Shown here in pieces: positions 46,745 to 57,582 of a stretch of 64,000 nucleotides of DNA. Position 1 is the stretch's first letter; the number at the start of each line of letters is the position of its first letter. Source of the DNA: Diplolepis rosae (lineage: Eukaryota > Arthropoda > Insecta > Hymenoptera > Diplolepididae); assembly GCA_030998225.1 (NCBI GenBank), contig JAPYXD010000698.1, positions 7,295,001 through 7,359,000 of the forward strand, given 5' to 3'. The position numbers were made by a program, and so were the translations under genes. The notes beneath the pieces were generated by a model that was given only the letters and a program-made list of their open reading frames with translations, was not told the origin of the DNA and searched no databases.

Positions 46745-47405
46745 TTAAGGTCGTTGTCGTACCGAAAATCAGGTCTCTGAAAAAAAAAATTTCTCTATGA
46801 TTTTAAGACTTGAAATTATATTATCAGTCGTGTCTTACAAAAGAAAAAATATTATTTTTTATGAAAAAAATTTAATTCAACGAAAAATAATACTTCCAAT
46901 AAACGTTTTGTAATAGATTTTTTCCTTACTATCGTTTCTTACCAATTTTTTAAAAATGATTGGATTTTCATAAACCATAGCTTTTTTTCGGGGAAAATAT
47001 TCTCTACAACTCTCCTGTTTCCAATTTTAAAAGTAAAGTTTTCAGTGGGTGAAATTGTTAAAAGAATTTTTTATAAAGAAATATTTTTTTCCTTAAATAA
47101 TTATATTTGAAGATTCTAGCTTATTTTAAAAATTGGAAACAGGAGAGTTCTAGAGAATATTTTGCCCGAAAAAAATCCATGATTTATGAAAATCTAGTCA
47201 TTTTTAAAAAATTGGTAAGAAGCGATAGTAAGGAGAAATTCTATTACAAACAACATTATTGCAAGTATTATTTTCGGCTAAATTAAATTTATTTTCATAA
47301 AAAATAATATTTTTTCGTTCGTAAGACACGGCTGATAATACGATTTCAAGTCTTAAAAACATAGAAAAACTTTTTTTTTCAAAGATCTCAGAATCTCCTA
47401 AGATA
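46745..47405. mobile_element. Long foldback element, TTAAGGTAG family, copy 5
   Basis: The left TTAAGGTCGTTGTCGTACCG and TCAGTCGTGTCTTAC are mirrored by GTAAGACACGGCTGATAATA; the outer right tip is degraded. The arms carry TTACTATCGTTTCTTACCAA and its complement. Fragments of the same right arm recur at 47800-47885 and 48560-48659; the last ends GGCACGACAACTACCTTAA. Confidence 0.7.
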
Positions 47406-47639
47406 TTATGAAAAAATTCAAAATTTCAAATTTTTCTTAAATTATAAATCATTCCTGAAATAATTAAATTTGATGATAAATTTACGTGGAATGTAAAAAA
47501 CGTGCCAAAAAATTATAAAAGTCTAATCTTAGAACAAAAAAGACGTAAAAATTCAAAAAGTTCTAATACTCAAAAAAGGGATTTTAAAAATACATAAAAT
47601 TGATAAGCCACAAGATTCAATTAAAATTTCTTGAAACAT

Positions 47640-47745
47640 CAATTATTATTATTTTTAAATTTAAAGAATTTGAAAATCTTTCTTTTATAAAAAATACGCT
47701 TTCGACTGCGCTGGGATTCGAGCCCAGGTCTTTCGATTGCATTTA
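47640..47745 (-). repeat. Dispersed repeat with tRNA-like motif, copy 4
   Basis: On the minus strand it reads CTGGGCTCGAATCCCAGCGC then AGTCGAAAGCG, then the AAATTCTTTAAATTT core of the family. GGGCTCGAATCCC is close to a tRNA T-arm (pol III B box), but there is no acceptor stem or A box, so it is not called a tRNA. Confidence 0.5.
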
Positions 47746-48811
47746 TTGATAAATAATTTTGCAAGTTTCAATTTTTACTCTTTTTATTGTTCTAATATTT
47801 TTTCTTTCATGATACACGACTGATAATATCATTTAAAGTCTTAAAATCATAGAAAAACAACTTTCAAAGACCTCAAAATCTCCCAAAATATTATGAAAAA
47901 AGTCAAAATTTCAAACTTTTCTTAAATTATAAATTTTAGTTGGAATGCAAAAAAACGTGCCAAAAAAATTATAAAAATTTAAACTTAGAACAAAAAATAG
48001 GTAAAGATTGAAAAGATTCTAATAGTAAAAAAAAAGGATTTTAAAAACACATAAAATTGATAAGCCACAAGATTTAATCAAATTTTCTTGAAATATCAAA
48101 TATTATTATTTTTAGTATTTATTTATAAATAATTTTGCAATTTTTAATTCTTACAAGTTTTTCTTCTAAGTTCAGACTTTTTCAGAATCTAGCAGAAAAT
48201 TAGTATATTATTTTTACACGTTTTCTACATTATACGTAAATTAGCATTAAAAATGAATCAGAGAACGTCTAAAATCATCAATTATTTCAGGAATTATTTA
48301 AAATTAAATAAAAGTTTGAAATTTGGACTTTTCTCATAATATCTTTCTCAAAAATTGACAAAAACACTTCATCTTGAGGTCATTTTATGCATAATTTTCA
48401 CGTCTTTCATGTTATTTTTAGTGAAAAATTTCAATGCCTATATTGTCAATATTAGGAAATTATATGCGACCAGCAAAAACAAAGTGAGTATAATAATTTA
48501 TTAACCCACTGTATTATTTTTCGTAAAATATATATTTTTTAATAAAATTTTTTTTTTTTCTTTCATAAAACACAACTGATAATATCATTTCAAGTCTTAA
48601 AATCATAGAAAACCTTTCTTTTCCAATGATTTAATTTTTGGCACGACAACTACCTTAATATATTATTTTATCAAAATTAGATTATATTTACAAGAAAAAA
48701 ATATGATTTAAAATTTCTAAAGGGATACCAAGTATTTGCGCGGGAAATTTAAGAGTTAGTGAAATGCAAACGGAATACTCGATAAAGGGACGACTATACA
48801 TCAAGGGTTGG

Positions 48812-49002
48812 TATAAAGTATCGAGCAGACTTTATGGCGCCCACGCAAGCGTGTTTCAACCCTGCGTTTTCATTATCGCAGTTACCTGTGCTGCGTATGT
48901 TATATATATACATATACAAGACAATAAATATGTCTGTGGACTCAAACACATTCAAGATTCACACAGTGCACGCGATCTCTCTGGTTGCATTGATTTTGCA
49001 AG
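48812..49002 (+). CDS. Candidate plus-strand first exon with TATA box (nested gene?)
   Basis: A locally CpG-rich patch (48750-49010) contains TATAAAG at 48812-48818, then an ATG at 48930 opening 24 codons plus one base (MSVDSNTFKIHTVHAISLVA, then LILQ) before a strong donor (AAG|GTGAGG at 49003). The peptide could be a signal sequence (hydrophobic AISLVALIL). I found no convincing second exon downstream, so this may be a broken gene, or the patch may serve another reticulon first exon on the minus strand (a donor CACAG|GTAACT ends at 48886). Function unknown. Confidence 0.25.
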
Positions 49003-50089
49003 GTGAGGATCCGATTCCATAAAAAACTGTTTAATCGGTCTAAATTTTAAGATTACCCATTTAAATTTCTAAAAGCTTAAAATTTTATCAGATAATTAAC
49101 TTATAAAAAAATACTAACAGCCGAGAGATTACATTTTTCCTAACTCTCTTAATTTGAATTATGAAAATATGAAAAATCGAGTTGGTTTCATTTTTACACA
49201 AAGTTTTTCCAGAAAGTGTTTTTACAAAAACCAGAGATTTGTTATAATTAGGACCAAAAATTCGAAAGATATTTTTGATTTTGGTTTCTGATTACTTAAA
49301 TATTGATAATATTTTCATCTCAATTGATTGCTGATCCTTTTTTTGGAAAATTCAAACTATAAAGAATTACACCGTTGGATGTTTTATGAAAAGAATTCAT
49401 GTGAAATTTTGGGATTAAAAATTTCTGTAAATTAGCAATTACCAAAAAATATGTTAAAACTTAAAAATTATTTTGAAACTGATTTAAGCAAGCGAAGTAT
49501 TACGCTAACAATTCGTGTTTCTTAGTCAATAAATTTACAAACAATAATTGTTTTAAAAAATTTTATTTACTATCAGTGTAACAAGAAATAAAAAAAAATG
49601 TTCTGAAATTCAAGAGTTTCTAGAGAAGTTCAAATATGGGAATGAACAAGGTTTCACTTAAATAGCTGACTCGTAGGGTCAGACTCTTCATCAGACTAAA
49701 TAATGAAACTTTTCTACCTTGCAGACTGCACTTGATTATTTATAGGCCGGTGGTCCTATTATTACACGGAAAGAAAAATATGCTACCAGATACTATGAAT
49801 ATGTTTATCTCTAAATATTATGTAGGTTACCATCTATATTGTAGTGGGTACAATACAGATGATAATTCTCTCGGTTTGCGCACTTTGTATCAAACAATAC
49901 AAATAATGAAGAATAAAACAACAACTTTTAATTTATTCTGCCATTTTTCTTCACATTAATATATATTAAAGAAAACTTGGACATTAATTTGCTCTAATAA
50001 TAATAATAAAAAAAATATATATAGTAATATATAATATTAATATATGTATAAATTTTTTTTCAAAGTTCATTGGCTACTTTTGAATTTAA

Positions 50090-50435
50090 ACCCATGGATC
50101 AACCAGATCACGTGATCAAATCCTGTCAAAGTTCGTGTAAGATAATTTCTTTATAATTAGAAATATTTTCCTGAAAATTTTGAAAATACAAGAGAAGAAG
50201 ATAAAGAAAGTCTGTCAACTTTGTTTGAGTGCACATTTTTTCAGTTAACTGTAATTATCGATAAGTTATCCAATTTTTTTCAAAATTTTTAATAAAAAGA
50301 AGTTAACAGGCGTGCTTTATTGTTTTCTGTTACGTTTCCCAAATTTTCAAAGAGATATTTTGTAAATTAAAAAAGTTATCTTAGATGGACGTATTAATGT
50401 ATAATTGAGTCACGTAGTCCGATTGATCCATGCCC
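50090..50435. mobile_element. TTAAGGCC-family MITE, 346 bp
   Basis: TTAA at 50086-50089 and 50436-50439. The left CCCATGGATCAACCAGATCA and inward right GGCATGGATCAATCGGACTA ends match. The centre holds CAGTTAACTGTAATTATCG. Confidence 0.75.
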
Positions 50436-51511
50436 TTAATTTACTAATTTCTATGAAAACAATCAGATAAATTTAACTAATAACTAATCAATAGAAACTA
50501 ATAACAAATCAATAGAAAAATTATCACCAATTCAAATTAACGATTAATTTTATTTTCGGAGCAAAAGTTTTTAGATAAATTGATTGCATTTTTATTTCCA
50601 ACAAACGTACCAGTATTATTAAATATAATTATAGAATAAGTAAAAACAAGAGATAAACGTTAGCAAAAAAGTGAATTTTGTACAAAGGGATTTGTGTCGT
50701 TCGAAACTTGGCTTTTAGCCTGAAACTGAATAATGCAATCGACTGGATTAAATCGAATTTGGCGTAATTCCACAGAAACCAAAGTAAAATCATGCAAGTA
50801 GAGACAATGAAGCTCTAGCGAAAGAGAATTTATAATTTCAGACTAAATCAATTATTGATACATTTTTAAAGAGTTCAATTTTAATAAATGATTTTAAAAA
50901 CCTGACAAAAAGGAGTTTTTGTAATTAAAATAAAATATGAAAGATAAAAATTACTGCAGCTTTCATTTTATAATTTATACCAAGATATGTGTTATTGAAA
51001 ATCAAATTTTAATTACACTTTAACTCAAAATTGTATTTGAATGATTGAAAAAAAATCTGAAAACAAAGAAATGATAAAAACAAATAATTTTTCACCACTT
51101 AAAAACTAATAAAAAGCAATTTTTTAATCAAAATATTTGTTTATACATTTCGTATTTTAAAAATTAAATTTTTTAGAATAAAACAGGTCACTTGCGCCAT
51201 CTTCCATAAACAGGAAGTTTCGGATAAGTTATAGACATGAAGTCTAATAATTCAACACGTCGATAAAGCAGGAATTTTCTAACACAGCAAGAGGCAACTG
51301 AAGTTCAAAAGATTAAAGTTTTTTCAGTGCATATTTTCTTTGAGTAATATTTTTTAAATATTACATTTAAAGAATTTGAAAGTAATCTAGGATTAAAAAT
51401 TCACAACTAAATATTTTTTAATACTTATGAAATGATCTTCTCACACTGTTCAAGAACAGCTTTTCAAAACACGGAAACAGCTTTCCACGTTGTCGTGAAA
51501 ATAAATGAACT

Positions 51512-51620
51512 TAAGGCCGTGGACCAACCGGATCACGTGAATAGGTTCCTACCTTACCAGCATTTTCAATCCGTGTAACCACATTTCTGTTTATAAATGT
51601 AATTTTTTTTCGGTCATTCA
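51512..51620 (+). mobile_element. Solo end of the 57-kb type TTAA element
   Basis: TTAAGGCCGTGGACCAACCG, then TACCTTACCAGCATTTTC and GTGTAACCACATTTCTG, nearly identical to the inward-read right end of the element at 56690-57578. No partner end found. Confidence 0.6.
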
Positions 51621-53274
51621 CAAAAAAAACAAAAATACCGTTTTTTAGAATTTGTCATGACGCATTTTTTATCTTATTACAATTTGTATCCAACCCTAAT
51701 AATTTTTAGATAAAAATTAAAAACACTCAATTTTTCGTCATCAAATATGTTCGAATATCATTGTTTTTGAAAACATAAATTGCTATTACTCGGTCAATTT
51801 TTGACGAAATCGTTTGTTTTTTTTATCATTATACATGGAATACTTTATCGAAGCCAATGAATTAAATACAACATGTCGAAACATTTTTCTTTGAACAATA
51901 TTTTAATGTAAATAAAAAATCATGTTTTTGTGGTTGTCCCGGTAGAAAGTCTCTAACAAATTTTCGATTTCGGAAAACTTCCAGTGACAAAGTTGTTTCT
52001 TACCGTTAAAGGAAGTTTTCTGGATATTATTTTAATTTATAACTATAACTGCTTTTTGTACTTCAAGGCACCCAAAATTTAAAAACTGGCTTTTTAAAAT
52101 GTTTTAATTTATTTGAACAATTGAAACTTTTTAAATACTAAATAAATATTTCAGTATTCTTTTTTTTCTTAAAATCAGGTTTCATGGAAAACTACTGCAG
52201 GATGCTGAGAAATAACCGCACCAATCAATACTCACTACCACACTCGAAAAAATTTCTATGTAGAAGTAGTTTCAAAAATTTTAAGGAACAATAATTATAA
52301 ATTGCACTTCAATAATTTATTGCGAAAAGAAAAACGTTCTCAATACAAAAAAAATATCTATACAATAGGATTTCATCAACTCCACATTGTTAAACTGTAT
52401 TCATGTAAAATTTGGGCATGAAAAATATAATATGGATATAAATAAATGATAAATTACAAAATATTTTAACAAATACAGTATTGCTATTATGTCATATATA
52501 ATGAAAGAATGTTTTCAATAACCATAATGAGTAAATTATTAAAAAAGTATTTCCGGTTATTTACAGGTCAATAATGACACACCCAAATTTTTTTGCAGCA
52601 CTCCATTTGTATAAATCGACTTTGCAACGAGAAACTTTTTTAATTAATTAGAACACTCACTTTAGAAACAAACAGTTTTTTTTAAATGACAAATTATTAA
52701 ACTTTACTATTTATAATTTGTTGAAAGTAATAGAAAAATTTTCCACATAACACGATGTAATTCCTGATTTTAATATTAATATAATAATTATAAAAAATGT
52801 CTATTTAAATCCAAAAAATAGGAAGTATATAGAATATTCCGTATAACGTATAAAGGTTATAAGAAATTGGAGTGCAGTCCAGAATCAAAAAGAAGAATAC
52901 TTCAAAGATAAATTAGCAAATATTCATGAAAAAATAAAAATTCTAGACGTCGGTAATCGTTTTAATCAGCTCAATAAATCTTGATAAGTCTTTATTGGGT
53001 GATATCGATACACGTCGATAGTGATCGTATTTACGATATTACAGCATTTGTCTTGATAACTTATTAAAGGAAGATAAAATTTTTACTTTCCAGAAAAAGA
53101 GATAAAAATTTCTTCTAATCCAAATGAATAATAATAATTGTAACTACAAAAGAGACGTTCACATGAAATTAAAAAAAATTACGAAAATTTCTAAAAAATT
53201 ATCAAAAAATTTGTGACTTGAACCTTAATTATAAAAATTTTACTAAAAATACGAAATTTAATTAATTGTTATAA

Positions 53275-53370
53275 TTCCAGTACATGTCACGGAAATTGAC
53301 GTAAAGATAATATAAAATGTACCAATTGCAACGAGTGGTTAAATCATATATCGCTTTGCGCAGAATAATG
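53275..53370 (+). pseudogene. Possible broken PHD-finger-like exon
   Basis: After a splice-acceptor-like TTATAATTCCAG, one frame reads TCHGN, stop (TGA), RKDNIKCTNCNEWLNHISLC. The spacing of Cys, Cys-x2-Cys, Trp and His resembles the start of a PHD finger, with the TGA where a cysteine (TGC or TGT) would be expected. The stretch is only about 30 codons and has no visible partner exons. If real, it is a decayed transposon or retrocopy fragment. Confidence 0.25.
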
Positions 53371-53403
53371 GCTCATTTTGGCTGAAGAAAAAATATTTTG
53401 CCT

Positions 53404-53652
53404 CTCTCTAAATCTGAATCAGTCAAAATCTACTGATTATCAGTGAAATTTGACTAATTCAAATAGTTAAAAAAAGGTTTTTGTAAATCATTCAAATTTC
53501 ACTGATTCAGCAATGAAAAATATTTTTCCGCTGATGAATCGGTGAAAATTAACTGATTTAACAGTGAAAAATATTTTTTCCACTCATGAATCAGTGAAAA
53601 GGCAAATCATCGATTCAATCAGTAAAAATTTGACTGATTCAGATTAAGAGAG
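53404..53652. mobile_element. TCAGTG-rich TA-type element, copy
   Basis: Left CTCTCTAAATCTGAATCAGT and right CTGATTCAGATTAAGAGAG. The interior has at least ten TCAGTGAAA, TCAGTCAAA or complementary motifs. Confidence 0.75.
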
Positions 53653-53785
53653 CTCGAACTATAGATCAAATTTTAAAGAAAAGACCAAGAATGTTAGTTT
53701 TTCAATTGCCCAAGAGGAGAGAATTGCTATACATACTATCAAAATACTATAGTTACCATATCATGCGTTATAGTAAGTACAATAT

Positions 53786-54050
53786 ATTGAATCAGTGATT
53801 TGCCTTTTCACTGATTCATCAGCGTGAACAATATTTTTCACTGTTAAATCAGTTACTGTTCACTGTTAAATTAGTTAATATTCACTGTTTCGCCAGTGAA
53901 AAATACTTTTCACCGTTAAAGCGGTTAATATTCACTGATTGAATCAGTTAAATATGACTGATTCACAGTAATCTCTTTTTAGCTATTTAAATCAGTAAAC
54001 TTTCACTGATAATCTGTAGATTACGACTGATTCAGATTTAAAGAGTATAA
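53786..54050. mobile_element. TCAGTG-rich element, left end missing
   Basis: The right end GACTGATTCAGATTTAAAGAG is clear. The interior has a dense run of TTCACTG and TCAGTTA motifs, starting AATCAGTGATTTGCC as in the 55.8-kb copy. Confidence 0.65.
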
Positions 54051-55369
54051 TATATATAAGCACAATAGTAAGCACAATATTTTATTTTGCAAATATGAAT
54101 AAGTATCTTAATAGTTAATCTTTAGCATATTTTTCTCTCCGTTAGGAATCAATAACAATCAACTTTTATTAAAAATATAATTTCATTTGTATTGCAGACG
54201 AAACATTATTATAACTTATGTAAATACTTTGCGATAAAATAGCCCCGCACTGAAGGCCAAAGTAGTTGGTCGACATAACGGTTTCAGAAACGAGTAAAAA
54301 TATCTTAGGTAAGTAGATAATTATTTCGCCAAGGTAAATCATTGACTAACAATAGTTTCCATTGATTTCAATTTCTAATCAGTTCAAATATAACTATAAT
54401 ATATATAATATTATTTTATACACAAATTAAAACTTTTAAATTATAATTCAATATATTTAAATAAATATAATGTTATTTGTTAATTTATGGACGAATTTCT
54501 CTTATTCAATATGATATATTTATAAGAATACATTTTTTTATCAGGAGAAATATTTTCCCACGATATTTGAAAGGACATTTCTTTAAAAAGAAGTAAAGCT
54601 ATTCTATAACCTAATCTTTATCAAAAGAGTTACGTATTGTAGATTCTACTGACATAGAAAAGCATTCACTTTAACAAGTTTCTTCGTCCAGTATAGCACT
54701 TGACTTCATATGGATCGGTTGTAAGATTGATATTTTACAACTAGTTCTGATTATGATTAACCGTTTTCATTTTAAAAAGTTATGTACTGAAATCAAAGTG
54801 AGATTTTTTGTCGCGGTGTAAAATTTTTTAGCAATTTTGATTTTGTCTGCAAATATGTATAATTAAAAAAATAAAGAAGACAAGGATAAATTTTTGAAGA
54901 CATAAATTTAACAAAGGTATGAGATTTAATTATAATACTAAGCATCAAAGTACTGAAACAGATACGGATTATCAGTTTTAAATAATACATAAATAAAAAT
55001 AATTAACGAAAAATATGAATATTCAATTGCAATTTGGATATGTTTTAATTTAAACATTATATAACCCAAAAACATAAAAACTGAATAATTATTCCACTTT
55101 TTTTGTTATTTCATTAGAAATATTGTTTTTAGAAACCTATTTTATAAACATATTTTTCACCGAGGATAACTATTTTAAGTAGAGTGTAAGCAGACTATGG
55201 ACTTTATCATGAAGCAAATAAAGTAGTATGAAGAGTTTGAAGTATTAATGAAGTTTTAACTTTTTACGCATCGATTTCTCTTTAATAATATCATACGTCT
55301 GAGATATAGTTTTATTAATAAATTAAAATTCAACAAAACTACAATATTGACCTATTAATATTTCTAATA

Positions 55370-55923
55370 CACGGAGAAACTTTTTATATCAATTCTTACT
55401 ATAGTATTTTTCAATTTAGGGAAAAACGTATAACTTTCAGAATTTTTGTCAGTAAAAATACTAAATTTCATAATAATGATATGAAACTTCAGCATAGTTC
55501 ATAGCAAATTTTACTATAGTTTATACTAAAGTTCCATATTATTATTATAAAGTTTAGTATTTTCACTGACAAAAATTCTCAGAGTGATACGCTTTTCTCT
55601 AAATTGAAAAATACTATACTCTCTAAATTTGAATCAGTCAAAATCTCCTGATTATCAGTGAAATTTGACTGATTCAAATAGCTAAAAAGAGGTTACTGTA
55701 AATCAGTCAAATTTCACTGATTATTTCAGTGAGAATTGACTGATTTGACAGTGAAAAATATTTTTTTCACCGATGAATCAGTGAAAATTAACTCATTTAA
55801 CAGTGAAAAATATTTTTTCACTGATGAATCAGTGAAAAGGCAAATCACTGATTCAATCAGTGAAAAATTTGACTGATTCAGATTTAGAGAGTAGTAAAAA
55901 TTGATATAAAAAGTTTCTCCGTG
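55370..55923. mobile_element. Palindromic TA-type element containing a nested TCAGTG element
   Basis: The outer ends CACGGAGAAACTTTTTATAT (55370) and complement (to 55923) are flanked by TA. The arms include AGAATTTTTGTCAGTAAAAA and its complement. The right arm is interrupted at a TA by the element 55619-55891. Confidence 0.85.
55619..55891. mobile_element. TCAGTG-rich element with exact TA target duplication (type copy)
   Basis: 273 bp starting CTCTCTAAATTTGAATCAGT and ending in the complement; TA at 55617-55618 and 55892-55893. Removing it and one TA restores the palindrome of the host element (AAAATACTATAGTAA against the left arm), so the boundaries are certain. The interior is packed with TCAGTGAAA, AATCAGTC and their complements. 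No ORF. Confidence 0.9.
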
Positions 55924-56689
55924 TAGGAATACTTTTTAATTCCGAAAGTCATAACGTAAATATTATTCTATATATCCATTTATTTTTGTGCTTAAAAGAT
56001 TTCAAAAATTATCAGTCAGGTATTTTTCTTAAATTGAATTTTTCAAAATTTGAAATAGAATAGAAAATTTTTTAGGTTTCGTTATTTGTACTTTTCCGTT
56101 AAAAAAATTATTATTAATTTCCATTCAAAAATTTGTTGGATTACAGAAGCTTCTCAAAAATATGAAGTTTTCAAAATCTATTAAAGTTTACAACCAAATT
56201 TTTTTCAAGTTCCGACATTAAGAAGTTTCTATTTATGGGATCTCTGAAATTAGAAACATTTACAATTTTGAAGCCTTGAGATTTTTATTTCTTCCAATTG
56301 ATTAAGGCTTATTGGTCATGCACTACTAATTGACCGTGATACTGAAATAACAACTAATGAAGCAGCTTATGCATATTCAGTAAAATTATTCACTTCTTTC
56401 AAATACTTCATTATACGCTTATTATCATTCCAATCATTTCCTAAACAGTTTAAAATTTTATTTGATAAAAAAGAATATAAGGTGAAAATTATTTTTATTA
56501 TTTCCTTTGTCACTATATAATTATCATCTTCATTTTTTTCAAAAAAATCCTCAAAACCAACTATTTTTGTTATATATTTTAGAAATTATAGATAATATTC
56601 CAAAATTTCCAAATATCTAGGAAAATTCGACTAGATCTGCATCACTTATTTTCATATCAAATACAATTATAGTTATATTTTTATTTTAA

Positions 56690-57578
56690 GGCCAAGGACC
56701 AATCTGGTCAAGTGACTAGATTCCTACTTTACCGGCATTTTAGTTTGTGTAACCCCATTTCTGTAAAAAATAAGATAGATAACTGAAAATTTGTAGAATT
56801 AAATAGAAAGCATTAATATAGGCCTGTCTGGTCATAAATGTTTATAATTACGGAAAAAAAACTTCTTTGAAATTTCTTTTTTATAATTATTGGCAAAACA
56901 AATGTCCACCGCGGGCTTAGGGGCGCTGCTGCATGAAAACAATCATGGCTGCCGCAGGGCTTCGGCGTTCACGTATTTACTGTTGATCTGAATAGGACTT
57001 TTCAAATTACATTTATCTGTAAGTGCTAAAAATGCTTTTATTGTCGTTAAATACGTTATGCGAGTACGTACAAGCACTGCATTTACGAGTAAAGTCCTTT
57101 CCTTTCCTGTGCTTCGGTGAGAATTCCATTTTCACGCTTATATTTATTTATGTACTTGTCACTTACTTTTTCTGTTAACTATATATTTATTTGTCAAACA
57201 ATTGATTAATTACTGCGTTACACTGTGAGCATCTGGCTTTAGTATAGTATACACAATGCTGCGCGAAGCCCAACGGTAGCCATATTGATTAGTTCGCTTG
57301 TCGACCACCAGGTCTCGCATTGCAAGTTTGAATTGCCAATAGACATTTATGACATTAATTGTGCAAAAATACATGCATTAATTATGGAAAAAAATTTATT
57401 TGAATTTTTTTTCATTAATTTATAAACATATATGACCAGAGAGACTTGCCTTAGTGCATTTCATTTACTCTCACAAATTTTCAACTTGTTTACTCATTCT
57501 TTACAGAAATGCGGTTACACGTATTGAAAATGCTGGTAAGGTAGGGATCTAGTCACGTGATCCGGTTGGTCCATGGGC
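56690..57578. mobile_element. Palindromic TTAA element with GC-rich subterminal arms
   Basis: TTAA at 56686-56689 and 57579-57582. The left GGCCAAGGACCAATCTGGTC and inward right GCCCATGGACCAACCGGATC ends continue into TACTTTACCGGCATTTT- and TACCTTACCAGCATTTT-like sequence. Further in, CATGGCTGCCGCAGGGCTTC (about 56945) faces GAAGCCCAACGGTAGCCATA (about 57257). The CpG-rich blocks belong to this element, not to a host gene. Confidence 0.75.
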
Positions 57579-57582
57579 TTAA

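Noticed and set aside
47700..47740. Possible tRNA gene
   Set aside because: Only a T-arm-like GGGCTCGAATCCC is present; no acceptor stem, anticodon arm or A box could be folded around it.
53404..55891. CRISPR-like array from regularly recurring TCAGTG motifs
   Set aside because: Repeats are short, degenerate and in both orientations within TA-bounded MITEs; the genome is animal.
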